Assembly (NCBI RefSeq): GCF_900095225.1
Contig: NZ_LT607419.1
Location: 270,348-334,347, forward strand
From: Pseudomonas sp. UMAB-08
GTDB lineage: Bacteria > Pseudomonadota > Gammaproteobacteria > Pseudomonadales > Pseudomonadaceae
Direction: 5' to 3'
Length of the DNA stretch: 64,000 nucleotides
Under the pieces are notes generated by a model. That model had not been told where the DNA came from. It searched no databases and saw nothing but the letters and a program-made list of their open reading frames with translations. Positions 39,901 through 49,946 of this stretch are shown here, piece by piece. A program made the translations under genes and the position numbers. The stretch's first letter is position 1. Every line of letters starts with the position of its first letter.

Positions 39901-40745
39901 ACCCCTTTCAACAGCGGGGCATTGACTCGCGCCACAGCACTTTGCAGCGTGCCTTTGCCCCAGGTCAGCCAGAATTCACCGCCAGCCTTGAGTGTGGAGA
40001 CCGTCCATTGCCGGGTCAGGCTGGCCGGCAACCAGCGCGCCCAGTCACTCTGCGGCAGGCTCAGGTAGACATCGGCCTCGCCATCACGCCAGTTTTCCGC
40101 CTGCACCCGTGAGCGCAGGTTGAGCGCCATCGGCTGACCATCAGGCAAGGTCAAACGCGCGTCCAGGCGTTGACTGCTGCTCCCAGTGCGCAAACTGAAG
40201 CTGACGTATGTGAGGGTCGACGGCGCCTGTTCGTAAGGCTGAAAGGTGATCTGACTGTCGAGCAACGACAGTTCGGCAACCGCCTGCATCTGGGTCAATA
40301 CGTGTTCCGGGTCGAAGGGCTTATCGTCCTGGACCGGCAAGCCCTGAAGCGCCCAATGACCCTCCTTGTCTTCTTTGAGGCTCAGTTGCAGGCCATTGAA
40401 CTCCAGGTGAGCGATGCGCACCTCGCGGGCCAACAGACTGGCCCAGATGTCAGGTACAGCCCGCACATTGTCCAGACGCAGGGCACGGGCGCCCTCGCCC
40501 ACCATCACATCGTGGGCCAGCAGTGTTGGGGTAAAACCGTGCCAGCGGCCTTCGAGGCTGCCAATACTCAGCGGCATATTCAGCGCGGCGCGGGCCTCGG
40601 TTTCAACTTCGCCACGGTACTCGGCCACCAAGGGCACCAGCTGTCGGCCGAGGCTGACGTACAGCGCCGTCAACACTAAACCCAAGGCGCACACGCCCAG
40701 ACTCCAGCGAGTCAAGGCGGCGAGAAAACGCGTCAGACGCTCCAT
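36930..40745 (-). CDS. yhdP: AsmA-like phospholipid transport protein YhdP
   Basis: Very large envelope protein of 1271 residues. One N-terminal transmembrane helix (about 12-32) is followed by a long repetitive beta-rich region, predicted to form a bridge across the periplasm. With TamB and YdbH, YhdP is thought to move phospholipids to the outer membrane. The C-terminus has a hydrophobic segment (IAALLIGAPAIGGALFLVD) and a DUF3971/AsmA-type end. It follows rng in the mre-maf-rng-yhdP run, a conserved order. Confidence 0.93.
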   Translation of the reverse strand: MERLTRFLAALTRWSLGVCALGLVLTALYVSLGRQLVPLVAEYRGEVETEARAALNMPLSIGSLEGRWHGFTPTLLAHDVMVGEGARALRLDNVRAVPDIWASLLAREVRIAHLEFNGLQLSLKEDKEGHWALQGLPVQDDKPFDPEHVLTQMQAVAELSLLDSQITFQPYEQAPSTLTYVSFSLRTGSSSQRLDARLTLPDGQPMALNLRSRVQAENWRDGEADVYLSLPQSDWARWLPASLTRQWTVSTLKAGGEFWLTWGKGTLQSAVARVNAPLLKGVYAARKATKIDNLALNAWFQRGNNGFSLSFESLAMNLGDKRWESRIQLKQQDATPDVEELWHVQADRLDLTPITPILDSLAPLPDALMTVLDNLKVTGGLRNVLLDYRPQAVGDKRLSFAANLDKVGFNAYHGAPAAGNVSGSISGDLGEGELRLATDDFMLHLYPIFTHPWQYRKANARLTWKLDEQGFTLIAPYIQVLGDEGKIASDFLIRLHFDHTQEDYMDLRVGMVEGDGRYTAKYLPAVLSPALDGWLRTAILGGAVDQGFFQYQGSLRSDATDAARSISLFFKVHDASLAFQPGWPQLNGVDGDVFVEDSGVRIKASKGKLLDTQVSNVLVNIPHVANGQVSHLLVDGDFVGGLGDGLKILQEAPIGTADMFAGWQGDGSLQGKLKLDIPLAKGEGQKIAVDFNTDAARLKLSEPPLELTQLKGAFRFDNAKGLSGSGIRAQAFERPITAQIYAEGRPGAITTRIVANGQVALKKLTDWLGETQPLPVFGDLPYQVQVTLDGADSQLRVNSNLKGLAVDLPAPFGKAAGDVRESEFRMTLRGSDRRYWATYDALANLAFVAPGGNIAEGRGELFLGTDAAVLPDPKGLRVRGALSELDIAPWKTMVERYAGNDPGGSAKQLLRSANLQIGKLSALGATLDQVDVQLNRKDASWSLAVDSALLKGTANLPDAKTAPIGIDLLYVRLPAPDPSAAVVENGKDPLVDVDPRQIPAMDIKVSQLFQGDQLVGAWALKARPTATGVRLSDLNLGLKGMLLQGDGGWEGAPGSTSSWYKGRVGGKNLADVLKAWGFAPTVTSDTFELNADGRWPGSPAWIGVKRYSGSLDATLRSGQFVEVEGGAQALRVFGLLNFNSIGRRLRLDFSDLLGKGLSYDRVKGLLVSSDGVYVTRNPITLTGPSSNLELEGTLDMVNDRVDAKLLVTLPVTNNLPIAALLIGAPAIGGALFLVDKLLGDRVARFASVQYRVEGPWKEPKITFDKPFEKPQ

Positions 40746-40894
40746 GTCAGCTGGCCCTCAAGGCTGAAGGCTGCGCGTGCAGGCGGCGCGGCCGTGCAGT
40801 CATCGATGGGGCCAGGAATTGCTCATTTGCCACGCAGAGTTCTCATTAGAAGGCGTCCTGCCATTAGTACTGAAGCTGACGGATGGTTGGCTGG

Positions 40895-42352
40895 TTAGAG
40901 CAACACCACGTCGTATTGCTCTTGGGAATACATGGTCTCGACCTGAAAACGAATGGTGCGGCCGATAAAACCTTCCAGCTCGGCAACGTTGCCCGACTCT
41001 TCATCGAGCAAACGGTCCACGACTTTCTGATTGGCTAATACACGATAGCCTTCCGCTTGATAAGCGCGGGCTTCGCGCAATATTTCTCGGAAAATTTCGT
41101 AACAGACCGTCTCGGGCGTCTTCAACTTGCCGCGCCCCTGGCAACTGCTGCAAGGCTCGCACAGCACTTGTTCAAGGCTTTCGCGGGTGCGCTTGCGGGT
41201 CATCTGCACCAGGCCCAACTCGGTAATACCGATGATGTTGGTTTTGGCGTGATCACGCTCCAGTTGTTTCTCCAGCGTACGCAGAACCTGGCGTTGGTGC
41301 TCGCCGTCCTCCATGTCGATGAAGTCGATGATGATGATCCCGCCCAGATTGCGCAGGCGCAATTGACGGGCAATCGCCGTGGCCGCTTCCAGGTTGGTCT
41401 TGAAGATGGTCTCTTCGAGGTTTCGATGACCGACGAACGCCCCGGTATTCACGTCGATGGTGCTCATCGCTTCGGCTGGATCGATGACCAGATACCCGCC
41501 GGATTTGAGTGGCACTTTGCGGTCCAGGGCTTTCTGGATTTCATCTTCGACACCGTACAGGTCGAAAATTGGCCGTTCCCCCGGGTAATGCTCCAGGCGA
41601 TCAGCGATTTCCGGCATCAGCTCGGCGACAAATTGGGTGGTCCGCTGGAAGGTCTCGCGTGAATCGATACGGATCTTCTCGATGCGCGGGCTTACCAAAT
41701 CCCGCAGGGTGCGCAGGGCCAGGCCCAGGTCTTCATAAATAACGCTGGGGGCGCCAACGGTCTTGATCTGCTCGCCGATCTGATCCCAAAGACGGCGCAG
41801 ATAGCGGATATCCATCAGGATTTCATCCGCGCCAGCGCCTTCAGCTGCTGTGCGCAGGATAAAGCCACCGGCCTCCTTGATGCCTTCCAGCGCAACGCAA
41901 TCGGTGACCACCTTTTTAAGACGCTCGCGCTCGGCTTCGTTTTCGATTTTCAGGGAGATCCCGACGTGGGAGGTTTTGGGCATGTACACCAGATAGCGCG
42001 ACGGGATCGACAATTGCGTGGTCAGACGCGCGCCTTTGCTGCCAATCGGGTCTTTGGTGACCTGCACCACCAGGCTCTGGCCTTCGTGCACCAGCGCGCT
42101 GATGCTTTCGACGGCCGGACCTTCGCGCATGGAAATTTCCGACGCATGAATGAACGCCGCACGGTCCAGACCGATGTTGATGAAGGCCGCTTGCATGCCG
42201 GGCAGCACCCGTACGACTTTGCCTTTGTAAATATTGCCGACGATGCCGCGACGCTGGGTCCGCTCGACGTGGACCTCCTGCAGCACACCGTTCTCAACCA
42301 CGGCCACGCGCGACTCCATCGGCGTGATGTTGATAAGAATCTCTTCACTCAT
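40895..42352 (-). CDS. rng: Ribonuclease G
   Basis: Endoribonuclease of 485 residues that matures the 5' end of 16S rRNA and degrades some mRNAs. An S1 RNA-binding domain lies at about residues 35-125. The catalytic metal site includes the Asp in [10 protein letters not shown], and the zinc-link CEPCSSCQG joins subunits. It lacks the long RNase E tail. Its start overlaps the maf stop (ATGA). The 149-bp gap to yhdP shows no clear terminator. Confidence 0.96.
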   Translation of the reverse strand: MSEEILINITPMESRVAVVENGVLQEVHVERTQRRGIVGNIYKGKVVRVLPGMQAAFINIGLDRAAFIHASEISMREGPAVESISALVHEGQSLVVQVTKDPIGSKGARLTTQLSIPSRYLVYMPKTSHVGISLKIENEAERERLKKVVTDCVALEGIKEAGGFILRTAAEGAGADEILMDIRYLRRLWDQIGEQIKTVGAPSVIYEDLGLALRTLRDLVSPRIEKIRIDSRETFQRTTQFVAELMPEIADRLEHYPGERPIFDLYGVEDEIQKALDRKVPLKSGGYLVIDPAEAMSTIDVNTGAFVGHRNLEETIFKTNLEAATAIARQLRLRNLGGIIIIDFIDMEDGEHQRQVLRTLEKQLERDHAKTNIIGITELGLVQMTRKRTRESLEQVLCEPCSSCQGRGKLKTPETVCYEIFREILREARAYQAEGYRVLANQKVVDRLLDEESGNVAELEGFIGRTIRFQVETMYSQEQYDVVLL

Positions 42353-42960
42353 GGCTTATTACCTTCCAGGCGTTGCCAACAGGGTATGCCGAAATGGCCG
42401 AGCAGTTCTGCGGTTTCGCACAACGGCAATCCGACCACCGCCGAATAGCTACCGCGCAGATCAGCGACAAAAATAGCCGCCAACCCCTGAATCGCGTAAC
42501 CGCCCGCTTTGTCGTGTGGCTCACCGCTGGCCCAGTAGGCCTTGGCTTCCTCAATCTGAATCGAGCGAAAGCGCACCAGGCTGCGGACCACACGGGTTTC
42601 GCAACGCTGGTTGTTGATGACAGCGATGGCGGTCAAGACTTCGTGTTCACGGTTGGACAAGGCGCTCAACATCGCCAGGGCATCGGCTTCGTCGACCGGC
42701 TTGCCAAGGATTTTCCCATCGAGCACCACGGCGGTGTCAGCACCGATCACGCAAGGGCTGGAAGCCTCTTCGCTGACTGCCAGCAATGCCAGACCGGCCT
42801 CGGCTTTGCCCCGCGCAAGCCGTTCGACATAGGTCGTCGGGCCCTCGTCGGGCAAAGGGGTCTCATCGATCTGTGCACTGAGCGAAGTAAAAGGCACGCC
42901 GATCTGCGTCAGCAGTTCACGGCGACGGGGCGAGCCAGAAGCCAGATAGAGCGGGGGCAT
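42349..42960 (-). CDS. maf: Maf-family nucleotide pyrophosphatase (YhdE type)
   Basis: Nucleoside triphosphate pyrophosphatase of 203 residues. Proteins of the YhdE branch act on dTTP and UTP and are linked to the septum or cell shape. The substrate-binding N-terminus [10 protein letters not shown] and the later [16 protein letters not shown] are typical. It lies between mreD and rng and overlaps rng by four bases, in the usual mreBCD-maf-rng order, which favours the dTTP/UTP subtype over YceF. Confidence 0.93.
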   Translation of the reverse strand: MPPLYLASGSPRRRELLTQIGVPFTSLSAQIDETPLPDEGPTTYVERLARGKAEAGLALLAVSEEASSPCVIGADTAVVLDGKILGKPVDEADALAMLSALSNREHEVLTAIAVINNQRCETRVVRSLVRFRSIQIEEAKAYWASGEPHDKAGGYAIQGLAAIFVADLRGSYSAVVGLPLCETAELLGHFGIPCWQRLEGNKP

Positions 42961-43060
42961 AAGGACATCTCCCTGTCAGTGATCGTGGGCGTTGCCACTC
43001 TGCAATACGCGCTATGCAAAAAATGCCGCGGGACGAAACGTCAGGCGAATGTGAATTCGC

Positions 43061-43552
43061 CTAATTGATACTCAAGCGGTTACGCAAACCTCGCAGGCCA
43101 TAACTCACCCACGGCCACAACAACGCACTGACCAGCGCAGGCAACACCAGCGCAAGCGTCGGCTGACGATTGCCGGTCAACGCGCTGAGCCAGAGCTGAG
43201 CCAACTGCGCCAGACCGAAAATCACCAGAATCACCAGGCTTTGTTGCCACATCGGGAACATGCGCAAGCGCTGCTGCAACGACAACACAAGGAAGGTAAT
43301 CAGGGTCAGGATCAGCGCGTTCTGCCCCAGCAAGGTGCCGTACAGCACGTCCTCGGCCAGACCGAGCAGCCAGGCGGTGGTCATGCCGATTTTGTGCGGC
43401 AACGCCAATGCCCAGAAAGCCAACAGCAGTGCCAGCCATAGCGGGCGAAAGATTTCCATGAACTGCGGCAGTGGTGAAACACTCAGCAGCAAACCGACCG
43501 CGAAAGTGAACCAGACCACCCAGCCGTTTTTTGCACGGGCGAGATTAACCAT
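43061..43552 (-). CDS. mreD: Rod shape-determining protein MreD
   Basis: Inner-membrane protein of 163 residues with about five predicted helices. It works with MreB, MreC, RodA and PBP2 in the elongasome. The start codon shares one base with the mreC stop, showing tight coupling. Length and hydrophobic pattern match the family, whose primary sequence is weakly conserved; gene order supports the call. Confidence 0.94.
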   Translation of the reverse strand: MVNLARAKNGWVVWFTFAVGLLLSVSPLPQFMEIFRPLWLALLLAFWALALPHKIGMTTAWLLGLAEDVLYGTLLGQNALILTLITFLVLSLQQRLRMFPMWQQSLVILVIFGLAQLAQLWLSALTGNRQPTLALVLPALVSALLWPWVSYGLRGLRNRLSIN

Positions 43553-44676
43553 TATTGCCTCTCCCGAGGGGTAGCAGGCGCGGCGGCCGGTGGCTTGGAC
43601 GTAGCGGGCTTGGCGACCGGTTTCGACACTGCGGTTGCAGGTGAACGAGTGGCAGTCGCTGCGGGTGCAGGTGTCGCAGGCACACGGGACGGCACAGCGG
43701 ACGCAGGATTTGCGTGCGTAGTCGCCGGGGTCGTCGGCGCAGCAGCAGGTGCATGGGCTGCGGCAGGATTGGCTGGGGTTGCGGCAGGGTCGGCTGCCTG
43801 CCGATCGATCGCTTCCTGGGCTTGCGCGGCGTCAGCGGCGCGCTGCTCGGGCGAGCGGCTATCACTGAACACCAGCAACAGGTAACGGCTGCGATTCAGC
43901 GCAGCGGTCGGCACCGCACGCACGATGGCGAACGGCTGACCGGAGTCATGAATCACTTCTTTGACCGTCGCCACCGGATAACCTGCCGGGAAGCGCTGAC
44001 CGAGGCCGGAACTCACCAGCAAATCGCCTTCCTTGATATCAGCGGTGTCGGCAACGTGGCGTAATTCCAGACGTTCCGGGTTGCCGGTGCCGCTGGCAAT
44101 GGCACGCAGGCCGTTGCGATTGACCTGCACAGGAATGCTGTGGGTGGTGTCCGTCAGCAGCAGAACCCGCGAGGTGTAGGGCATCAGTTCGACCACCTGC
44201 CCCATCAAGCCACGGGCATCGAGTACCGGCTGACCAAGGACTACACCATCGTGCTCGCCTTTGTTGATGATAATGCGATGCGTGAAGGGGTTGGGGTCCA
44301 TGCCGATCAACTCGGCCACTTCGACCTTTTCATTGACCAGTGCGGAAGAGTTGAGCAACTCGCGCAGACGTACGTTCTGCTCGGTCAAGGCCGCCAGTTT
44401 TTGCAGGCGCCCTTGCAGGAGCAAGGCTTCAGTCTTGAGTTTTTCGTTTTCGGCGATCAGCTCGGTACGACTGCCGAACTGGCTGGCGACACCCTGGTAC
44501 AGGCGCTGTGGTAGATCAGCGATCCAGTACGACTGCATCAACACCAGTGACATCTGACTGCGAACGGGCTTGAGCACCGTGAAGCGGGCATCCACCACCA
44601 TCAGCGCAACCGACAACACCACCAGCACCAACAGGCGCACGCCCAGAGAGGGACCTTTTGCAAAAAGCGGTTTAAT
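43552..44676 (-). CDS. mreC: Rod shape-determining protein MreC, likely AUU start
   Basis: Bitopic elongasome scaffold. One transmembrane helix (LLVLVVLSVALMVV) is followed by a coiled coil (about 70-115) and a beta-rich periplasmic core. From about residue 280 there is a roughly 90-residue Ala/Pro/Thr-rich tail. No ATG precedes the helix. A GTG at 44640 lacks a good ribosome site and cuts off the conserved KPLFAKGPSLGVR. That segment is in frame back to ATT at 44674-44676, with GGGAGGAG at ideal spacing upstream, so I chose ATT (374 residues). The alternative is GTG (362 residues). It follows mreB after a long gap with hairpins. Confidence 0.93.
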   Translation of the reverse strand: MKPLFAKGPSLGVRLLVLVVLSVALMVVDARFTVLKPVRSQMSLVLMQSYWIADLPQRLYQGVASQFGSRTELIAENEKLKTEALLLQGRLQKLAALTEQNVRLRELLNSSALVNEKVEVAELIGMDPNPFTHRIIINKGEHDGVVLGQPVLDARGLMGQVVELMPYTSRVLLLTDTTHSIPVQVNRNGLRAIASGTGNPERLELRHVADTADIKEGDLLVSSGLGQRFPAGYPVATVKEVIHDSGQPFAIVRAVPTAALNRSRYLLLVFSDSRSPEQRAADAAQAQEAIDRQAADPAATPANPAAAHAPAAAPTTPATTHANPASAVPSRVPATPAPAATATRSPATAVSKPVAKPATSKPPAAAPATPRERQ

Positions 44677-44682
44677 AGGCCG

Positions 44683-44690
44683 CTCCTCCC
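44683..44690 (-). promoter_or_regulatory. Strong Shine-Dalgarno that points to an AUU start of mreC
   Basis: On the minus strand GGGAGGAG (complement of 44683-44690) ends six bases before ATT at 44676. No ATG, GTG or TTG lies between it and the GTG at 44640. An in-frame TGA further upstream excludes a longer protein starting at a normal codon nearby. Confidence 0.7.
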
Positions 44691-44781
44691 AGGCATGTTT
44701 TTGCTGGATTGAGCTTCATCGGGTTGTGCTTATTCGGCATGGAACCGGCCTGGACGCAGATTGAGAAGTTGGACACCAAAT

Positions 44782-44830
44782 GTTGGCGTCAGCCCAACGC
44801 ATACAGGTAGCACTGCTGAGTGCTACCTGT
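44782..44830. repeat. Tandem hairpins between mreB and mreC
   Basis: A 12-bp perfect stem (44803-44814 with 44819-44830) has a GCTG loop. Next to it GTTGG (44782-44786) pairs with CCAAC (44794-44798). There is no U-tract. The structure may lower read-through from mreB to mreCD or protect the mreB mRNA 3' end. Confidence 0.65.
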
Positions 44831-44863
44831 AAACGGGGCCGCATGGAGAGTCGTCCGGCGAAC

Positions 44864-45913
<1,050 letters not shown>

Positions 45914-45976
45914 CTAGGCAACGCGTGGGTAAAAAAGTGCGGCAAACTCTAACAACGACAGGGATTTTGGGCAAGG

Positions 45977-46003
45977 AGCCAATATGTTAAATTGGCTGTT
46001 TTT
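45977..46003 (+). terminator. AT-rich hairpin with T run in the mreB/gatC gap
   Basis: AGCCAAT (45977-45983) pairs with ATTGGCT (45991-45997), followed by GTTTTT. On the plus strand this looks like a small terminator upstream of gatC, possibly ending a short leader transcript; it could also be a protein site in the mreB promoter region. Confidence 0.4.
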
Positions 46004-46110
46004 CCGAGCACGACCCTAGACGTTCGCGGCCTTATGACCGTAGAAATGCGATAGTGTTCCGACAATCTACCACACGGATGACATCCGTTTGCCTTCCACT
46101 GGAGAATCCC

Positions 46111-46398
46111 ATGGCGCTTGAACGCTCCGACGTGGAAAAAATCGCTCATTTGGCTCGACTGGGCCTCAATGACGCCGATATCCCGCGTACTACCGAAGCA
46201 CTTAATAGTATCCTTGAACTGGTCAGCCAGATGCAGGCCGTCGATACCAGCGGTATAGAGCCCCTTGCGCACCCGCTGGAGGCCTCTCAACGTCTGCGCG
46301 CGGACGTCGTGACAGAGCGAAATAATCGCGAGACTTACCAAGCCATCGCACCAGCGGTCGAAAAAGGCCTGTATCTGGTTCCGAAAGTCATCGAGTAA
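46111..46398 (+). CDS. gatC: Asp-tRNA(Asn)/Glu-tRNA(Gln) amidotransferase subunit C
   Basis: Small 95-residue subunit that wraps around GatA and GatB and stabilises the amidotransferase, which makes Asn-tRNA and/or Gln-tRNA by the indirect route. The start [17 protein letters not shown] is typical and has GGAG upstream; the earlier in-frame ATG at 46054 is not family-like. It opens gatC-gatA-gatB, divergent from mreB. Confidence 0.95.
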   Translation: MALERSDVEKIAHLARLGLNDADIPRTTEALNSILELVSQMQAVDTSGIEPLAHPLEASQRLRADVVTERNNRETYQAIAPAVEKGLYLVPKVIE

Positions 46399-46413
46399 GG
46401 GAAAGAGCCTGCA

Positions 46414-47865
46414 ATGCATCAATTGACTCTGGCCGAGATCGCCCGCGGACTCGCCGACAAAAAGTTTTCTTCCGAAGAATTGACCCGGGTTCTGCTGGCG
46501 CGTATAGCCCAGCTCGACCCGCAGCTCAATAGCTTCATCACGCAGACCGAAGTGCTGGCGATCAGCCAGGCGCAAGCCGCCGATGCCCGTCGCGCAGCCG
46601 GTGAGAACGGCCCTCTGCTGGGCGTGCCACTGGCGCATAAAGACCTGTTTTGCACTGAAGGCGTACGCACCAGCTGCGGCTCGAAGATGCTCGACAACTT
46701 CACATCGCCGTACGACGCGACCGTTGTTGCCAAGCTCGCGGCTGCCGGCACTGTCACGCTGGGCAAGACCAACATGGACGAATTCGCCATGGGTTCTGCC
46801 AATGAATCGAGCTACTACGGCCCGGTGAAAAACCCGTGGAACCTCGAATACGTTCCCGGCGGTTCGTCCGGTGGTTCGGCAGCAGCCGTTGCCGCTCGTC
46901 TGATACCTGCTGCAACGGGCACTGACACCGGCGGATCGATTCGCCAACCGGCAGCACTGACCAACCTCACCGGCCTGAAACCGACGTACGGTCGCGTTTC
47001 GCGCTGGGGCATGATCGCTTATGCCTCCAGCCTCGATCAGGCAGGCCCGCTGGCTCGTAACGCGGAAGACTGCGCCCTGCTCCTGCAAGGCATGGCCGGT
47101 TTCGATCCAAAGGACTCGACCAGCATCGACGAGCCTGTGCCGGATTACTCCGCCAGCCTCAATGCCTCGCTGCAAGGCCTGCGCATCGGCATCCCGAAAG
47201 AATACTTCGGCGCGGGTCTCGACCCGCGCATCGCCGAGCTGGTGCTTGAAAGCGTCAAGGAGCTGGAAAAGCTCGGTGCCGTGGTCAAGGAAGTCAGCCT
47301 GCCGAACCTGCAACACGGGATCCCGGCCTATTACGTGATCGCCCCGGCGGAAGCATCCTCCAACCTCTCGCGCTTCGACGGCGTGCGGTTTGGCTATCGC
47401 TGCGAAGACCCGAAAGACCTGACCGATCTGTACAAGCGCTCACGCGCCGAAGGCTTCGGCCCGGAAGTTCAGCGGCGGATCCTGGTCGGTGCTTACGCAC
47501 TGTCGGCCGGTTACTACGACGCTTATTACCTGCAAGCGCAGAAAATTCGACGCCTGATCAAGAACGACTTCATGAGCGCGTTTGCTGAAGTCGACGTGAT
47601 CCTCGGCCCGACCACGCCTAACCCGGCCTGGAAAATCGGCGCCAAGAACAACGACCCGATTTCTGCCTATCTGGAAGATTTCTACACCATTACCGCCAAC
47701 CTCGCGGGCTTGCCGGGCTTGTCCATGCCTGCCGGTTTCGTCGAGGGCCTGCCGGTCGGCGTGCAACTGCTCGCCCCGTATTTCCAGGAAGGCCGCCTGC
47801 TCAACGTCGCGCATCAGTACCAGCAAGTCACTGACTGGCACACCCGCGCCCCCCAGGGATTTTGA
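46414..47865 (+). CDS. gatA: Asp-tRNA(Asn)/Glu-tRNA(Gln) amidotransferase subunit A
   Basis: Amidase subunit of 483 residues that releases ammonia from glutamine for the GatB transamidation step. The amidase-signature triad is complete: K76, cis-S151 and S175 (in [10 protein letters not shown] and [11 protein letters not shown]). It begins 15 bp after gatC. A 142-bp gap containing a symmetrical palindrome separates it from gatB. Confidence 0.97.
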   Translation: MHQLTLAEIARGLADKKFSSEELTRVLLARIAQLDPQLNSFITQTEVLAISQAQAADARRAAGENGPLLGVPLAHKDLFCTEGVRTSCGSKMLDNFTSPYDATVVAKLAAAGTVTLGKTNMDEFAMGSANESSYYGPVKNPWNLEYVPGGSSGGSAAAVAARLIPAATGTDTGGSIRQPAALTNLTGLKPTYGRVSRWGMIAYASSLDQAGPLARNAEDCALLLQGMAGFDPKDSTSIDEPVPDYSASLNASLQGLRIGIPKEYFGAGLDPRIAELVLESVKELEKLGAVVKEVSLPNLQHGIPAYYVIAPAEASSNLSRFDGVRFGYRCEDPKDLTDLYKRSRAEGFGPEVQRRILVGAYALSAGYYDAYYLQAQKIRRLIKNDFMSAFAEVDVILGPTTPNPAWKIGAKNNDPISAYLEDFYTITANLAGLPGLSMPAGFVEGLPVGVQLLAPYFQEGRLLNVAHQYQQVTDWHTRAPQGF

Positions 47866-47895
47866 AAGCTGCTGCGCTCGGTAATACTGCGTTGA

Positions 47896-47949
47896 AAACT
47901 GGCCCGCAATGCTCATTGACTACAGTCAACTCCGCTTGCTCGCCAGTTT
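47896..47949. repeat. Symmetrical palindromic element between gatA and gatB
   Basis: Outer arms AAACTGGC (47896-47903) and GCCAGTTT (47942-47949) and inner arms TTGACT (47916-47921) and AGTCAA (47924-47929) share one centre, with 12 bases between inner and outer arms on each side. The surrounding CTGCGCTCGGTAA and CGCCTTGTCTTACCG flanks look like a dispersed Pseudomonas intergenic repeat distinct from REP; copy number cannot be checked here. Confidence 0.7.
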
Positions 47950-48013
47950 CCGCCTTGTCTTACCGTCGCTCGCTACACTTTCAAATCTCCCTGGCATTTT
48001 TTGAGGAATGAAC

Positions 48014-49459
48014 ATGCAATGGGAAGTTGTGATCGGGCTGGAGATTCATACCCAGCTCGCCACCCAATCGAAGATTTTCTCCGGCAGCAGCACCACGTTC
48101 GGCTCTGAGCCCAACACCCAGGCCAGCCTGATCGACCTGGGCATGCCAGGCGTGTTGCCGGTGCTGAACGAAGAAGCGGTGCGCATGGCGGTCAAGTTCG
48201 GTCTGGCGATTGATGCCGAGATCGGTCAGCACAACGTATTCTCGCGCAAGAACTACTTCTACCCGGACTTGCCCAAGGGCTACCAGATCAGCCAGATGGA
48301 ATTGCCGATCGTCGGCAAGGGCCACCTGGACATCACGCTGGAAGACGGCACGGTTAAACGGGTAGGCATTACCCGCGCGCACCTGGAAGAAGATGCGGGC
48401 AAAAGCCTGCATGAAGACTTCAGCGGCATGACCGGGATCGACCTCAACCGCGCGGGCACGCCCTTGCTGGAAATCGTGTCCGAGCCGGACATGCGTACCG
48501 CCAAGGAAGCCGTGGCTTACGTCAAGGCGATCCACGCGCTGGTTCGTTACCTGGGCATCTGCGATGGCAACATGGCCGAAGGTTCGCTGCGCTGCGACTG
48601 TAACGTCTCGATCCGGCCAATGGGCCAGGTCGAATACGGCACGCGTTGCGAGATCAAGAACGTCAACTCGTTCCGCTTCATCGAGAAGGCGATCAACACC
48701 GAAGTGCAACGCCAGATCGAGCTGATCGAAGACGGCGGCCGGGTCATCCAGCAAACCCGCCTGTACGACCCGAGCAAAGACGAAACCCGCTCCATGCGCA
48801 GCAAGGAAGAAGCCAACGACTACCGTTACTTCCCCGATCCAGACCTGCTGCCCGTGGTGATCGAGGACGCGTTCCTGGTTGAGGTGCGCGCCACCCTGCC
48901 TGAACTGCCGCCGCAAAAGCGCGAACGCTTCCAGGCGCAATTCGGTCTGTCGGCCTATGACGCGAGCGTGCTGGCGTCGAGCCGCGAGCAAGCCGATTAC
49001 TTCGAAAAAGTAGTCAGCATCGGCGGCGACGCCAAGCTGGCGGCCAACTGGGTCATGGTCGAACTGGGCAGCCTGTTGAACAAACTGGGCCTGGAAATCG
49101 AGCAGGCACCGGTCAGTGCTGAGCAGTTGGGCGGCATGTTGCTGCGCATTACCGACAACACCATCTCCGGCAAAATCGCCAAAATGGTGTTCGAGGCCAT
49201 GGCCAACGGTGAAGGCAGCGCTGACGAGGTTATTGCCCAACGCGGCCTGAAACAAGTCACTGACAGCGGCGCCATTGAGTCGATGCTGGACGAGATGCTG
49301 GCCGCCAACGCCGAACAGGTCGAACAGTACCGCGCCGCGGATGAAGCCAAACGCGGCAAAATGTTCGGTTTCTTCGTCGGTCAGGCAATGAAGGTATCCA
49401 AGGGCAAAGCCAACCCACAACAAGTGAACGAGTTGCTCAAAAGCAAGCTCGAAGGCTGA
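48014..49459 (+). CDS. gatB: Asp-tRNA(Asn)/Glu-tRNA(Gln) amidotransferase subunit B
   Basis: Kinase/transamidase subunit of 481 residues that phosphorylates and amidates tRNA-bound Asp or Glu. The N-terminal [15 protein letters not shown] and the metal-site region around [29 protein letters not shown], seen as [18 protein letters not shown], are typical; the tail is a YqeY-like domain. The ATG at 48014 has GAGG seven bases upstream, whereas the ATG at 48008 is too close to it. Confidence 0.97.
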   Translation: MQWEVVIGLEIHTQLATQSKIFSGSSTTFGSEPNTQASLIDLGMPGVLPVLNEEAVRMAVKFGLAIDAEIGQHNVFSRKNYFYPDLPKGYQISQMELPIVGKGHLDITLEDGTVKRVGITRAHLEEDAGKSLHEDFSGMTGIDLNRAGTPLLEIVSEPDMRTAKEAVAYVKAIHALVRYLGICDGNMAEGSLRCDCNVSIRPMGQVEYGTRCEIKNVNSFRFIEKAINTEVQRQIELIEDGGRVIQQTRLYDPSKDETRSMRSKEEANDYRYFPDPDLLPVVIEDAFLVEVRATLPELPPQKRERFQAQFGLSAYDASVLASSREQADYFEKVVSIGGDAKLAANWVMVELGSLLNKLGLEIEQAPVSAEQLGGMLLRITDNTISGKIAKMVFEAMANGEGSADEVIAQRGLKQVTDSGAIESMLDEMLAANAEQVEQYRAADEAKRGKMFGFFVGQAMKVSKGKANPQQVNELLKSKLEG

Positions 49460-49473
49460 TACATCGGCCCCGA

Positions 49474-49510
49474 CAGGAACTGACGTGTCTGCTAAGCGTC
49501 AGTTCCTGTA
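49474..49510. terminator. Long hairpin after gatB
   Basis: A 13-bp perfect stem (49474-49486 with 49498-49510) with an 11-base loop follows gatB. No U-tract comes after it, so it may be Rho-assisted or an RNA-stability element. Confidence 0.55.
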
Positions 49511-49562
49511 TCAGGGGGTTTGTGTCGATCCCAAATCTGCTCAACATGAAGGACCCAAATCC

Positions 49563-49934
49563 ATGTGGCGGCTCTTCAGCGCTTGTGCACTGCTTACTCT
49601 CCTGGCCGGTTGCGCCAGCCATGACATCGACCCACGCGGTTACAACGAAGTCGGTGGCGCCAGCTATTACGGCGCCAAACATCAAGGCAAACGTACCGCC
49701 AGTGGTGAACGCTTCGATCAAAACGCCCTGACCGCCGCCCATCGCGAACTGCCTTTCGGCACGCGGGTATTGGTCACCGACCTGGACAACGACAAGACCG
49801 TCGTAGTGCGCATCAACGACCGTGGCCCGCATACCCGGGGCCGCTTGATTGATTTGTCACGCAAAGCCGCTGCACAACTGGGTATGCTGCACAGCGGTGT
49901 AACGCGGGTGCGCGTGCAAACCTTGAGCGACTGA
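49563..49934 (+). CDS. RlpA-like septal-ring lipoprotein (short, no SPOR domain)
   Basis: A 123-residue lipoprotein: signal peptide 1-16, lipobox LLAG-C with C17, then a double-psi beta-barrel (about 32-120). The RlpA lytic transglycosylase residues seem present as E49 (GERFD) and H60 (AAHRELP), with D86 (INDRGP). It lacks the C-terminal SPOR domain that directs full RlpA to denuded septal glycan, so it may be a small paralogue. The start at 49563 gives the signal peptide at the N-terminus; an ATG at 49485 does not. Confidence 0.88.
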   Translation: MWRLFSACALLTLLAGCASHDIDPRGYNEVGGASYYGAKHQGKRTASGERFDQNALTAAHRELPFGTRVLVTDLDNDKTVVVRINDRGPHTRGRLIDLSRKAAAQLGMLHSGVTRVRVQTLSD

Positions 49935-49946
49935 AGGGTGATCTGA

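Noticed and set aside
45949-47316. A 455-codon minus-strand frame opposite gatC and gatA
   Set aside because: It spans two genuine genes on the other strand, and its composition is that of a shadow frame.
47981-49423. A 480-codon minus-strand frame opposite gatB
   Set aside because: Antisense shadow of gatB with no family features or ribosome site.
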